Shown here: piece after piece, positions 16,421 through 23,961 of the stretch
Position numbering within the stretch: position 1 is the stretch's first letter
Layout of the letters: every line of letters starts with the position of its first letter
Assembly (NCBI RefSeq): GCF_001399455.2
Contig: NZ_LLEI02000017.1
Coordinates: forward strand, 1 to 64,000
Direction: 5' to 3'
Source: Vibrio bivalvicida
Lineage (GTDB): Bacteria; Pseudomonadota; Gammaproteobacteria; Enterobacterales; Vibrionaceae
DNA length: 64,000 bases
Translations under genes and position numbers: made by a program
The notes under the pieces: model-generated
The model's database searches: none
Seen by the model: only the letters and a program-made list of their open reading frames with translations
Told to the model about the DNA's origin: nothing

Positions 16421-18538
16421 ATGTTCAGCTATCTATTGAATCAACTATTATACCCAAAGGCGGTCGTATTACTCTCGACCTCTTTACTCGTCCTTATATG
16501 GGCTGGGTACTTTTGTACTGCTCTAGCAAAACGCCACGGGAGCCTCGGTCTAAAACACTATCTCTTTTATATTTGTTATACGTTAGGTGTGTTCATTTGG
16601 GCTCTCAGCAATAGCTATTTCCACACCGATCTCATTATGAAATTTGGTGATGCGATGGCCATTAAGATGGCCGTCGTTGCGAATCTCGCGACGCTGCTTG
16701 CGTTTGTTTCCGCCTATTGTTTCATCGTCAAATTGCATAAACACTATACAGATAAGAATGTCGCTCGATGGCAGAGCGTATTGGTCACCGCCATTGCACT
16801 ATTCGGAGTGTTCAGCAACCTGATCCCTGGTGGTACGGTTCAGGGAATTGAAATTTCGGGTCCAAGCAAATTCCAATTAGAATTTGGCCCCTATACAAAA
16901 TACTTTTTCCTTGGCTTCACTACCTTAGTATTTCTGACTTTTTTCAATCTGCTTTCATTAAGAAACAATCACAATCGAATAAGACAAACGAGAATTAATT
17001 ACATGATTCTGGGTATCACCATTTTCATGTGCTCTACCGCCACCATTCAAGTTGGTATGACTTTCTTTTTTGACAACTTTTCACTGACTTGGCTCCCACC
17101 TACACTCTCTCTCAGTGAGATGTTACTCATGGGCTACGCGTTGCTCACATCTCGATTCGTTAGCCCACGATATATTTGTTTTGTCTTTGTTAGTGCGGCA
17201 ATAACTACGCTTATATACGCCGTTTTCATTTCTTTGGTAGTACCAATATCAAAGGTGGATCTGTTTAATGTTTTATTACTTGTCCTGCTCATTGGAATGA
17301 CATGGCACAAACTTTTCAAAGTGATCCAAAAAGGAGTAAGTCTGTTTTGCTATGGCGAATCAATAAATCCAGTAGAAAGAATTGCTCTTTTAGAAGAAGA
17401 GTTTCAAATATCTCCAACCCAAGCGATGGAGAAGTTAGCGAGCTATATAAGTGTGCCTAAGGGTAAACTGCGCCTACTTGACGATTATCGAGAAGTGAAC
17501 CAGTACCGCTCCTATTTTGAGAGCTATCGCACCCCGTTAGTAATTGATGAAATTGAAGAAGAGTTACTTCAATCTAGTGATATGGCGCTTAGTGCGGTAC
17601 ACAACACTATGAGTAAAACTCAGTCTGCTCTAGTACTGCCCCTCTATGAGAGGAAAAATAAGCTTTCACATATTCTAGTATCAAGTTCAAAACCTACAGG
17701 AAGGCACTTTTCCTACGAGGAGCTGGCAGCAATTGAACGAGTGCTAAGAAAAATACAAGTGCATGTCAATTACAAAAAAGAAGTTAGACAATCACAAGCT
17801 TTAGCAAGTTCTATTGCACATGAGATGCGCAACCCGTTCTCGCAGCTTCTGCTCGAGTTTGAAATGCTAGAACAAGCTATTGACGCAAGGCAGCCATCTG
17901 AACAGCTAGTGTCATATGTTAAAAAAGGAGCCCATGCCATCGCTCAAAGCCATCAACTGATTGATATTATAATGCGTGAGCTGGAAGACGCTTCGCTCGA
18001 TCAAGAGCCTGTTATTCCATCTTTGATATCATCGGTAATTTGTGCAGCGGTTGACCAATATGGCTTTGACAATGAAACCACGCGTCAAAGGATTCATTTA
18101 GAACTAGACCAAGACTTTGTCGCTGAAATTAATGCCACCTTACTCAGTTTTGTTCTGTTCAACCTTTTACGCAATGCCACCTACTATTTCGATTCTTACC
18201 CGAAAAGCCAAATTACAATTCGCATTGAGAATGGCCAATACGAGAACTCTGTTCTTTTTCGTGATACCGGGCCTGGAATACCAGAAAGCCTACAAGCACG
18301 CATCTTTGACGACTTCTTTAGCTATAACAAAAACGGCAGCAGCGGTTTAGGTTTGGGCTATTGTCAACGTGTTATGAACGCATTTGGAGGGTCAATCCAC
18401 TGCCAATCTCGAATTGAGCAATACTCCGAATTCAAACTAACATTCCCAGCGACAAACATTTCGCTCAGTCAAATCAAAGCGCCAAAGCCTCACCAAGGCA
18501 ACACAGCTCGGCAACAAATAGCTCCGGCTGTTAGTTGA
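16421..18538 (+). CDS. LuxN-like membrane histidine kinase without receiver domain
   Basis: This 705-aa protein is a full paralogue of the adjacent LuxN over its membrane and kinase parts. It shares the N-terminus (QLLYPKA, then LIWAGYFCTAL), GPSKFQLEFGPYT, SLTWLPPTLSLSEML, the His box SIAHEMRNPFSQ with the His again at residue 467, the N box LLRNATYYF, DTGPGIP and GSSGLGLGYC. After the ATPase domain (LTFPATN) it has a linker of about 30 residues and stops. The receiver that carries D768 in LuxN is missing, and no decayed receiver remnant is visible downstream. By eye the two proteins look more than half identical, suggesting a local duplication. It may phosphorylate LuxN's receiver in a mixed dimer, signal to another partner, or bind a different lactone. 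The start has no strong ribosome site. Confidence 0.88.
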   Translation: MFSYLLNQLLYPKAVVLLSTSLLVLIWAGYFCTALAKRHGSLGLKHYLFYICYTLGVFIWALSNSYFHTDLIMKFGDAMAIKMAVVANLATLLAFVSAYCFIVKLHKHYTDKNVARWQSVLVTAIALFGVFSNLIPGGTVQGIEISGPSKFQLEFGPYTKYFFLGFTTLVFLTFFNLLSLRNNHNRIRQTRINYMILGITIFMCSTATIQVGMTFFFDNFSLTWLPPTLSLSEMLLMGYALLTSRFVSPRYICFVFVSAAITTLIYAVFISLVVPISKVDLFNVLLLVLLIGMTWHKLFKVIQKGVSLFCYGESINPVERIALLEEEFQISPTQAMEKLASYISVPKGKLRLLDDYREVNQYRSYFESYRTPLVIDEIEEELLQSSDMALSAVHNTMSKTQSALVLPLYERKNKLSHILVSSSKPTGRHFSYEELAAIERVLRKIQVHVNYKKEVRQSQALASSIAHEMRNPFSQLLLEFEMLEQAIDARQPSEQLVSYVKKGAHAIAQSHQLIDIIMRELEDASLDQEPVIPSLISSVICAAVDQYGFDNETTRQRIHLELDQDFVAEINATLLSFVLFNLLRNATYYFDSYPKSQITIRIENGQYENSVLFRDTGPGIPESLQARIFDDFFSYNKNGSSGLGLGYCQRVMNAFGGSIHCQSRIEQYSEFKLTFPATNISLSQIKAPKPHQGNTARQQIAPAVS

Positions 18539-18560
18539 AATAAGATCCGCCCTTCGTGAT

Positions 18561-18586
18561 GATTGCCAGTCAATAGATTGGCAATC
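18561..18586 (+). terminator. Hairpin after the luxN-like gene
   Basis: GATTGCCA pairs with TGGCAATC around a 10-nt loop, 22 nt past the stop. No T tract follows immediately, so its role as a terminator is uncertain. Confidence 0.4.
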
Positions 18587-18789
18587 CCATTCCCAATTTG
18601 ACTCTCATTTTGCTGTTTTTTGCTAGATTATCCAAATACACTTACTCTCAAATTGCTATTTTTTACACATTATTAAGCACCTACCACCTAAGTGGTCAAA
18701 GTCTCATTCTACTGGCATTGAATATGCTTAATCCTTACACGGTATACACAAGCGGCAACACTCCGTTTTACAGATGTCAGGAGCACGTT

Positions 18790-19017
18790 ATGGAAGTTCA
18801 ACGTCACACATACTATCGACTTATTCATCAAGGCATCAAGAGCCTTCTTGTCGACCGAATCGGGCATTTTACTGAGTTGGAATATCATGAATACTTAAAT
18901 GGTATGACTGGAAAGTCATGTTGCTTTTCGATGAGCGATGAAGAATTGCAATTTGCCGTCGATAGTTTACGCAGTGAAGGCTATTTGGAAGATTTTAAGC
19001 GACAGATTCAACGTTAA
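18790..19017 (+). CDS. Small conserved-looking protein of unknown function
   Basis: I do not recognise this 75-aa protein. The ATG at 18790 has an AGGAG ribosome site 7 nt upstream and is preferred over in-frame starts at 18598 and 18724. The product is soluble, with two Cys (CC in GKSCCFSM) and a mixed charge pattern, and looks mostly helical (YYRLIHQGIKSLLVDRIG, then DEELQFAVDSLRSEGYLEDF). It has no signal peptide or membrane segment. It lies between the luxN-like kinase and yciB on the same strand. A small adaptor or regulator is possible but unsupported. Confidence 0.6.
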   Translation: MEVQRHTYYRLIHQGIKSLLVDRIGHFTELEYHEYLNGMTGKSCCFSMSDEELQFAVDSLRSEGYLEDFKRQIQR

Positions 19018-19124
19018 TTGACAAATTGACGGGTACAGACTTCGGCTCGCATGCTACTAAGCACTTTGTGATTGGCATTGAATTGGTTAGACTAAGAGCA
19101 ATTACACAGATGTAGAATAACTCA

Positions 19125-19676
19125 ATGAAACAACTGCTCGACTTTATCCCGCTGATTATCTTCTTTGTTCTATACAAAATGCAGGACATCTACGTTGCGA
19201 CGGGCGCTCTTATAGCAGCCACCGCCATTCAAATAATCGTCACCTATGTCATGCTCAAAAAAGTAGAGAAGATGCAAGTCATCACTTTTCTGATGGTAGC
19301 CATCTTTGGTGGCATGACAATTTTCCTTCACGATGACAACTTCATAAAATGGAAAGTCACCATCGTTTATATGATTTTTTCCATTGGCTTGGCAGTCAGC
19401 CATATCATCGGTAAATCAGCGATTAAGAGCATGTTGGGCAAAGAAATCACCCTCCCCGAGCACATATGGGCCAAAGTCACATGGGCATGGGTAGCATTCT
19501 TTGCATTCTGTGCGGGGTTAAACGTCTATATCGCGTTCAAACTGCCTCTTGATGTTTGGGTTAACTTCAAGGTGTTTGGCCTGCTTGCCGCAACATTTGG
19601 ATTTACTCTACTCACTGGTGTGTATATTTATAAGCATATGCCTAAAGACGATAGGCAGGCAAACTCTAGCGAATAA
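19125..19676 (+). CDS. yciB: Inner membrane-spanning protein YciB (septation protein A)
   Basis: YciB is an integral inner-membrane protein linked to cell-envelope and division functions. The 183-aa product starts with the family N-terminus [14 protein letters not shown] and has about five hydrophobic segments. It also carries the conserved loops [12 protein letters not shown] and [17 protein letters not shown]. It lies upstream of yciA and yciI, the usual yciB-yciA-yciI neighbourhood in Vibrio and enterics. Confidence 0.96.
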   Translation: MKQLLDFIPLIIFFVLYKMQDIYVATGALIAATAIQIIVTYVMLKKVEKMQVITFLMVAIFGGMTIFLHDDNFIKWKVTIVYMIFSIGLAVSHIIGKSAIKSMLGKEITLPEHIWAKVTWAWVAFFAFCAGLNVYIAFKLPLDVWVNFKVFGLLAATFGFTLLTGVYIYKHMPKDDRQANSSE

Positions 19677-19750
19677 GTTGATAAGTTTGTTACAATCCTA
19701 CTTTTGCGGCGACCGACTTGGTCGCTGCTTCGTTTGTATTGGATGTCACA

Positions 19751-20143
19751 ATGAGCACAGAACACACCGCACCTAAAGGGCAGATGCTTCTTAGAACCCT
19801 CGCTATGCCAGCAGATACCAACGCCAATGGCGATATTTTTGGTGGTTGGATCATGTCACAACTCGATCTAGCTGGCGGGATTCTCGCCAAAGAAATCTCA
19901 TCTGGCCGCATTGTTACGGTTTCTGTATCGAGCATCACTTTTAAAAAGCCTGTCCGCGTTGGTGATGTCGTCTGTTGTTATGGTGAGTGTACTAAGATTG
20001 GCCGTACTTCAATGAGTATTGACCTAGAAGTATGGGTAAAGCCCGTGAAAGAGCATGGCCTAGAAGATCGCTTTATGGTGTGTGACGCCACATTCAATTA
20101 CGTTGCTATTGATGGCGACGGAAAGCCTCGTCCGATCAAGTAA
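19751..20143 (+). CDS. yciA: Acyl-CoA thioesterase YciA
   Basis: This is a hot-dog fold thioesterase that hydrolyses a broad range of acyl-CoA to free CoA and acid in the cytoplasm. The 130-aa product shows the family segments LRTLAMPADTNANGDIFGGW (with the catalytic Asp), DLAGGILA and FKKPVRVGDVVCCYGE. I chose the ATG at 19751 (MSTEHTAPKGQ), which gives the normal length, over an upstream TTG at 19718. It follows yciB by 74 nt. Confidence 0.96.
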   Translation: MSTEHTAPKGQMLLRTLAMPADTNANGDIFGGWIMSQLDLAGGILAKEISSGRIVTVSVSSITFKKPVRVGDVVCCYGECTKIGRTSMSIDLEVWVKPVKEHGLEDRFMVCDATFNYVAIDGDGKPRPIK

Positions 20144-20247
20144 TCAGCATAGGTATAGAATTATCTATACATCAAAGCTTTAAAAATACGCTAGTTAAGG
20201 TAGAGTAATCGTCTGAAATTAAGCTAATTATATAAGGATATCGGCTC

Positions 20248-20544
20248 ATGTGGTACGTCATTTTCTCACAAGATGTAGAGAACTCTTTGGAAAAACGCCT
20301 TAGCGCTCGTCCGGCTCATCTAGAACGTTTGCAAGTACTCCAAGATGAAGGTCGCTTGCTGACTGCTGGTCCTATGCCTGCAATAGACTCTGATAACCCT
20401 GGTGAAGCTGGTTTTACAGGTTCGACTGTCATTGCTGAATTCGAATCTCTACAACAAGCGCAAGAGTGGGCAGACTCAGACCCATACATTGCAGCAGGTG
20501 TATATCAAAGCGTTGTCGTAAAACCATTCAAAAAAGTATTCTAA
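20248..20544 (+). CDS. yciI: YciI family protein
   Basis: This is a 98-aa YCII-domain protein (ferredoxin-like fold dimer) with the motif [18 protein letters not shown] conserved His and Asp (PAHLERL, then ADSDPY) probably line a small active site. The exact reaction is not established for most family members. The ribosome site AAGGA lies upstream of the ATG. The AspS-like gene starts 2 nt after its stop, so the two are cotranscribed. Confidence 0.95.
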   Translation: MWYVIFSQDVENSLEKRLSARPAHLERLQVLQDEGRLLTAGPMPAIDSDNPGEAGFTGSTVIAEFESLQQAQEWADSDPYIAAGVYQSVVVKPFKKVF

Positions 20545-20546
20545 TC

Positions 20547-20954
20547 ATGCTTAACTCGCTAAAGATATATACTCTAGTGGCCTTAGGCACCTTAATTGTG
20601 GGGTGTTCTTCTGCATCATCAGAAAAGCAGAAACAGCTTGAGTTACTCGCACAAAGCCGTGCTAACTTGCTATCAACAGAGTTACCGCTTGAGTCTGGTC
20701 CATTATCTATCATGCGCGCCAACGCAAAAGGAACCACGATTGAGATTATGATGGTTTACAATGACGATGCAAAAGGGGCTAGACCTACATCTCAAGTGTT
20801 GAAGCAGAGCATTCAAACCTATTGCAACACACCAGATACCAAGAATAACCTAGAGGTAGGGGTCAGCTACCGTATTAAGATGCGCAATAGCCGCGGGCAG
20901 CTAATGGCAGATGAGTTAATCACTAACCAACGCTGCCAGACTCTAAGCAAGTAA
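20547..20954 (+). CDS. aspS: Lipoprotein resembling type II secretion pilotin AspS (GspS-beta)
   Basis: AspS is an outer-membrane lipoprotein that guides the type II secretin GspD to the outer membrane in Vibrio. The 135-aa product has a lipobox (LIVGC, Cys at residue 20). Its mature part follows the pattern I recall for the GspS_2 family (E. coli YghG, V. cholerae AspS): LLAQSRANLLSTELPLES, then AKGTTIEIMMVY, two conserved Cys (YCNT, QRC) and VSYRIKMRNSRGQL. The rest of the secretion system is not in the window, which is normal for this unlinked pilotin. Likely secreted clients here are the cytolysin and the lipase. The name rests on remembered family pattern only. Confidence 0.75.
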   Translation: MLNSLKIYTLVALGTLIVGCSSASSEKQKQLELLAQSRANLLSTELPLESGPLSIMRANAKGTTIEIMMVYNDDAKGARPTSQVLKQSIQTYCNTPDTKNNLEVGVSYRIKMRNSRGQLMADELITNQRCQTLSK

Positions 20955-21231
20955 CCGATAGGCGGCACCTGTTAAATATTGAGTAAAGGCGACATTATTG
21001 GAGTCTTTACTATCTTAATTATTGATGAATTTTTTATTGCAGCTTACAGTTGTTCAAGTTTCTAATCTTCCCCTATATTTCAATACGATAGCTCCTCATC
21101 GCTCTGATGGTCTTAATTAAAACAGACTCAACACTGACAAAACTGACCAATAATTAACCATAATGTGTTGACGGTTTTCTTGTCGGCTTCTAAGTTTTCA
21201 TATTAATGTCACAACTAAGGAGGTTCACCGC

Positions 21232-21453
21232 ATGAAACGTGCTAGCAACTCATACCGTCTTCAATTGATTAAAGAGGTAGCGACTCGGCAAGATCGGCTG
21301 AAAGGTGGTGATCCGATGGCGAGCTATATACAACATTTGCTTGATGAGAAACCTCAAAATGAAAAGCGCAATGAAGTGAACCACCGATTCTCAGGAAACC
21401 ATTTTGATGAGCACGCCGGTGGTTGGGTTAACGATCGTTGGGGCTTGAAGTAA
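21232..21453 (+). CDS. Small hypothetical protein with a perfect ribosome site
   Basis: I do not recognise this 73-aa protein. It is hydrophilic and basic at the start (MKRASNSYRLQLIKEVATRQ), with a C-terminal tail rich in His, Gly and Trp (HFDEHAGGWVNDRWGLK). No signal peptide, membrane segment or metal motif is visible. The ribosome site TAAGGAGG, 8 nt before the ATG, is the strongest in the window, and codon use looks normal, so I take it as a real gene. It is convergent with the first DUF1289 gene (5-nt gap). Confidence 0.65.
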   Translation: MKRASNSYRLQLIKEVATRQDRLKGGDPMASYIQHLLDEKPQNEKRNEVNHRFSGNHFDEHAGGWVNDRWGLK

Positions 21454-21458
21454 GTGAG

Positions 21459-21647
21459 CTAGTTGTCAGATTTCAAACAGAGAGGTTCATTGGGCAAGCG
21501 CTCAAGAATCTCTCTTTGTTTTATTTCGGTCAGTTGATGCCACAGATACCTTTCTTCCCGGCTACGTCCGCAGCCGATACAAATACCATTGTTGCTAGAT
21601 TCGCATAGACCCACGCAGGGGTTAGTATTGTCATTTCGTATATCCAT
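21459..21647 (-). CDS. DUF1289 protein, copy 1
   Basis: This 62-aa protein has a four-cysteine motif (NPCVGLC, then GICIGCGRSREE) typical of DUF1289, which resembles a small metal or iron-sulfur binding module. I chose the ATG at 21647 (MDIRNDNTNP) because the cysteine motif then sits close to the N-terminus as usual; an upstream extension is possible. A second DUF1289 gene lies 71 nt upstream on the same strand. Function is unknown. Confidence 0.85.
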   Translation of the reverse strand: MDIRNDNTNPCVGLCESSNNGICIGCGRSREERYLWHQLTEIKQREILERLPNEPLCLKSDN

Positions 21648-21718
21648 ACTACACCTTAAAATACAGTACACGACATTTAAGATGTAGCCTAAATAATGGG
21701 CCATGTAAATCTTTGATT

Positions 21719-21967
21719 TTAAAATAGATCTTGTTGCGGGGTGTGGGTAAGTATCTCTTCCGTGGGCTTAGATTGCCCTTTTCGAATTTTGCGTAAGTAC
21801 CGTTGTCGACAGAGCTTTATCACATGTAACTGTTGAGCAGGTGTCATATTAAGCCAATTAAAACGCTCTTCCCTTTTGCGCATACAGCCCTGACAATAGC
21901 CTTTCTCATCTACTGTACATATGCCGACGCAGGGACTTGGGACGATAAAAAACTCTAACTGCTCCAA
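21719..21967 (-). CDS. DUF1289 protein, copy 2
   Basis: This 82-aa protein has the four-cysteine module PSPCVGIC then GYCQGCMRKREER, followed by FNWLNMTPAQ, which parallels RYLWHQLTEIKQ in copy 1. It has a longer basic C-terminal tail. It precedes copy 1 on the same strand. The pair probably arose by duplication but has diverged well beyond the cysteine motif. Function is unknown. Confidence 0.87.
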   Translation of the reverse strand: MEQLEFFIVPSPCVGICTVDEKGYCQGCMRKREERFNWLNMTPAQQLHVIKLCRQRYLRKIRKGQSKPTEEILTHTPQQDLF

Positions 21968-22163
21968 GCGATTCCTCTCACTTTAATTAACGCATAAATT
22001 TCACTCTACGTGAATTGTAATTGTATGTTTATCAATGAGTTTCAATATGTGATTGATACCAAACTATGACCTTATTTTGACAAATCCTGCCTGCAATTCA
22101 CTATACTGCTCTCATCAAAGTCATAAAGCTGACTTATCTATTTATTATCGGAGTTGATCTATT

Positions 22164-22610
22164 ATGAAGCTTAGTCCAAAAATGTTACTTGCAGCAATTA
22201 CTCTACCTCTTGTTGTAACGGCATGTGCAAGCACTGGAGACGATGTGAAACCAATTACAGCTCAAGATTTACAACACCATAACTGGGAACTGGTTAGCAT
22301 TGACGGCGAAGATATCACGCTAGAAGGTCGTCAAAACCCACCACGTCTAGAAATTGGCGAGAAAATGACTGCCAACGGTAATGCTGGATGCAACAACTTC
22401 TTTGGCCAAGCAGAATTAAAAGATAATCAGTTCCGTATCGAAAAAATGGGTATGACCATGAAAATGTGTGTTGGTGACATTATGGATATTGAACAAGCAT
22501 TCGGCCAAACTCTATCTGACTGGAGCGATATGACTCTAACGCAAGACTCAATGGTGCTAAAAAACGATGTACATACGCTAACGTTTAAATTGAACGATTG
22601 GAAAAACTAA
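22164..22610 (+). CDS. hslJ: META-domain lipoprotein, HslJ family
   Basis: This 148-aa outer- or inner-membrane lipoprotein (lipobox VVTAC, Cys at about residue 21) has one META domain, including NWELVSIDGEDI, GNAGCNNFFG and MKMCVGDIMDIEQAF. HslJ in E. coli was first described as heat-inducible and affects novobiocin tolerance; the biochemical role is unknown. The ribosome site is CGGAG, 11 nt before the ATG. It is monocistronic with its own terminator. Confidence 0.88.
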   Translation: MKLSPKMLLAAITLPLVVTACASTGDDVKPITAQDLQHHNWELVSIDGEDITLEGRQNPPRLEIGEKMTANGNAGCNNFFGQAELKDNQFRIEKMGMTMKMCVGDIMDIEQAFGQTLSDWSDMTLTQDSMVLKNDVHTLTFKLNDWKN

Positions 22611-22634
22611 CATTTATCGCCAAAATAAGTTCAG

Positions 22635-22659
22635 AAAGCAGCCAACTTGGCTGCTTTTT
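22635..22659 (+). terminator. Rho-independent terminator after hslJ
   Basis: The hairpin AAAGCAGCCAACTTGGCTGCTTTTT has a near-perfect stem and a T tract, 25 nt past the hslJ stop. Confidence 0.9.
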
Positions 22660-22809
22660 GATTTCTACCAGACTCTTTTCATACATCTCGTCAACAATTC
22701 AGCCAAATTGTTAATAATCCTGATTTTTTCAGTCATAATGAATGAATAATTGCGTTAGCTCGGTCTCTAATTATTGGCCGATACAATTATTCAACTAACA
22801 GGGAACATT

Positions 22810-23952
22810 ATGACAAGGCTGATCACTCTTATTTCTTCGCTTGTTTTTTCACTTTCTTCCGTTGCAGCAGACCAATGGCAAGAGACTGTCGAGAAAGCAA
22901 AAGGACAAACCGTTTACTTCCATGCTTGGGGTGGTAGCCAAGAAATTAACCGCTATATTCAATGGGCCGGCAATGAGCTTCAATCACAATACGGTGTAAC
23001 ATTAAAACATGTAAAAGTCACCGATATTGCAGAAACAACATCACGCTTGATTGCAGAAAAAGCAGCAGGAAAAAATAGTGGTGGTAGTGTCGACATGGTT
23101 TGGATTAATGGTGAGAACTTCAAATCTATGAAAGACAACCAACTTCTATTTGGTCCATTTGCCGAGGGTTTACCTAGCTGGCAGTATGTCGATAAATCAC
23201 TTCCTGTCGACGTAGATTTCTCTGAACCGACAGAGGGCCTAGAAGCTCCTTGGGGCGTAGGTCAACTGGTCTTTATTCATGATGAAAAAGAGCTAAATAA
23301 TCCACCACAATCATTCGCAGAACTACAAAGTTACGCCAAAGCGTACCCCAACCGAATCACTTACCCTCGACCGCCAGAATTTCATGGCACGAGTTTTATT
23401 AAAGCACTATTGATCGAATTGACAAATAATGATGCTTCTCTACAGCAGCCAGTTTCTGATGAGAGTTTTGCTATCGTGACACAGCCTCTTTGGTCATACT
23501 TAGATGAATTACATCAAGTGGCTTGGCGTGGTGGCAAACAGTTCCCAGCGGGCACGGCAGAAACGGTTCAGTTGCTTGATGATGGCCAAATCGATCTCGC
23601 CATTACATTCAATCCAAATGCCGTATTTTCCGCACAAGTAAGTGGCAACCTAGCAGACACAACAAAGGCTTATGCAATGGAGGCTGGTGCTCTTTCTAAC
23701 ATCCACTTCTTAGCGATTCCTTGGAATGCCAATGCAAGCGCTGGAGCTCAAATTGCGATTAATTTCCTACTCAGCCCTGAAGCGCAATCTCGTAAAGGAG
23801 ATTTGAATGTATGGGGTGATCCTTCCGTACTAAGTAGCCAATTCTTAACTGGTTCAGCTAAGAATACCCAGCAATTTAAGTCAATTGCCGAGCCTCACCC
23901 TAGCTGGCAAGCTGCTTTGGAAAAAGAGTGGCTAAAACGCTATGGAAACTAG
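22810..23952 (+). CDS. ynjB: ABC transporter substrate-binding protein YnjB
   Basis: This is the periplasmic binding protein of the uncharacterised Ynj importer. The 380-aa product has a signal peptide (cleavage near SVAA, residue 20) and the family segments VYFHAWGGSQEINRYI, VDMVWINGENF and APWGVGQLVF. I chose the ATG at 22810 because it starts the leader; the open frame extends 12 codons upstream. It is followed by ynjC, ynjD and ynjF with short gaps or overlaps. The ligand is unknown. Confidence 0.92.
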   Translation: MTRLITLISSLVFSLSSVAADQWQETVEKAKGQTVYFHAWGGSQEINRYIQWAGNELQSQYGVTLKHVKVTDIAETTSRLIAEKAAGKNSGGSVDMVWINGENFKSMKDNQLLFGPFAEGLPSWQYVDKSLPVDVDFSEPTEGLEAPWGVGQLVFIHDEKELNNPPQSFAELQSYAKAYPNRITYPRPPEFHGTSFIKALLIELTNNDASLQQPVSDESFAIVTQPLWSYLDELHQVAWRGGKQFPAGTAETVQLLDDGQIDLAITFNPNAVFSAQVSGNLADTTKAYAMEAGALSNIHFLAIPWNANASAGAQIAINFLLSPEAQSRKGDLNVWGDPSVLSSQFLTGSAKNTQQFKSIAEPHPSWQAALEKEWLKRYGN

Positions 23953-23961
23953 AGTTACTGC

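Noticed and set aside
18539..18789. Possible remnant of a receiver domain after the luxN-like gene
   Set aside because: No VDD acidic pocket, MDxxMP or SKP motif is visible in any plus-strand frame, and the open frame from 18598 does not resemble a receiver.
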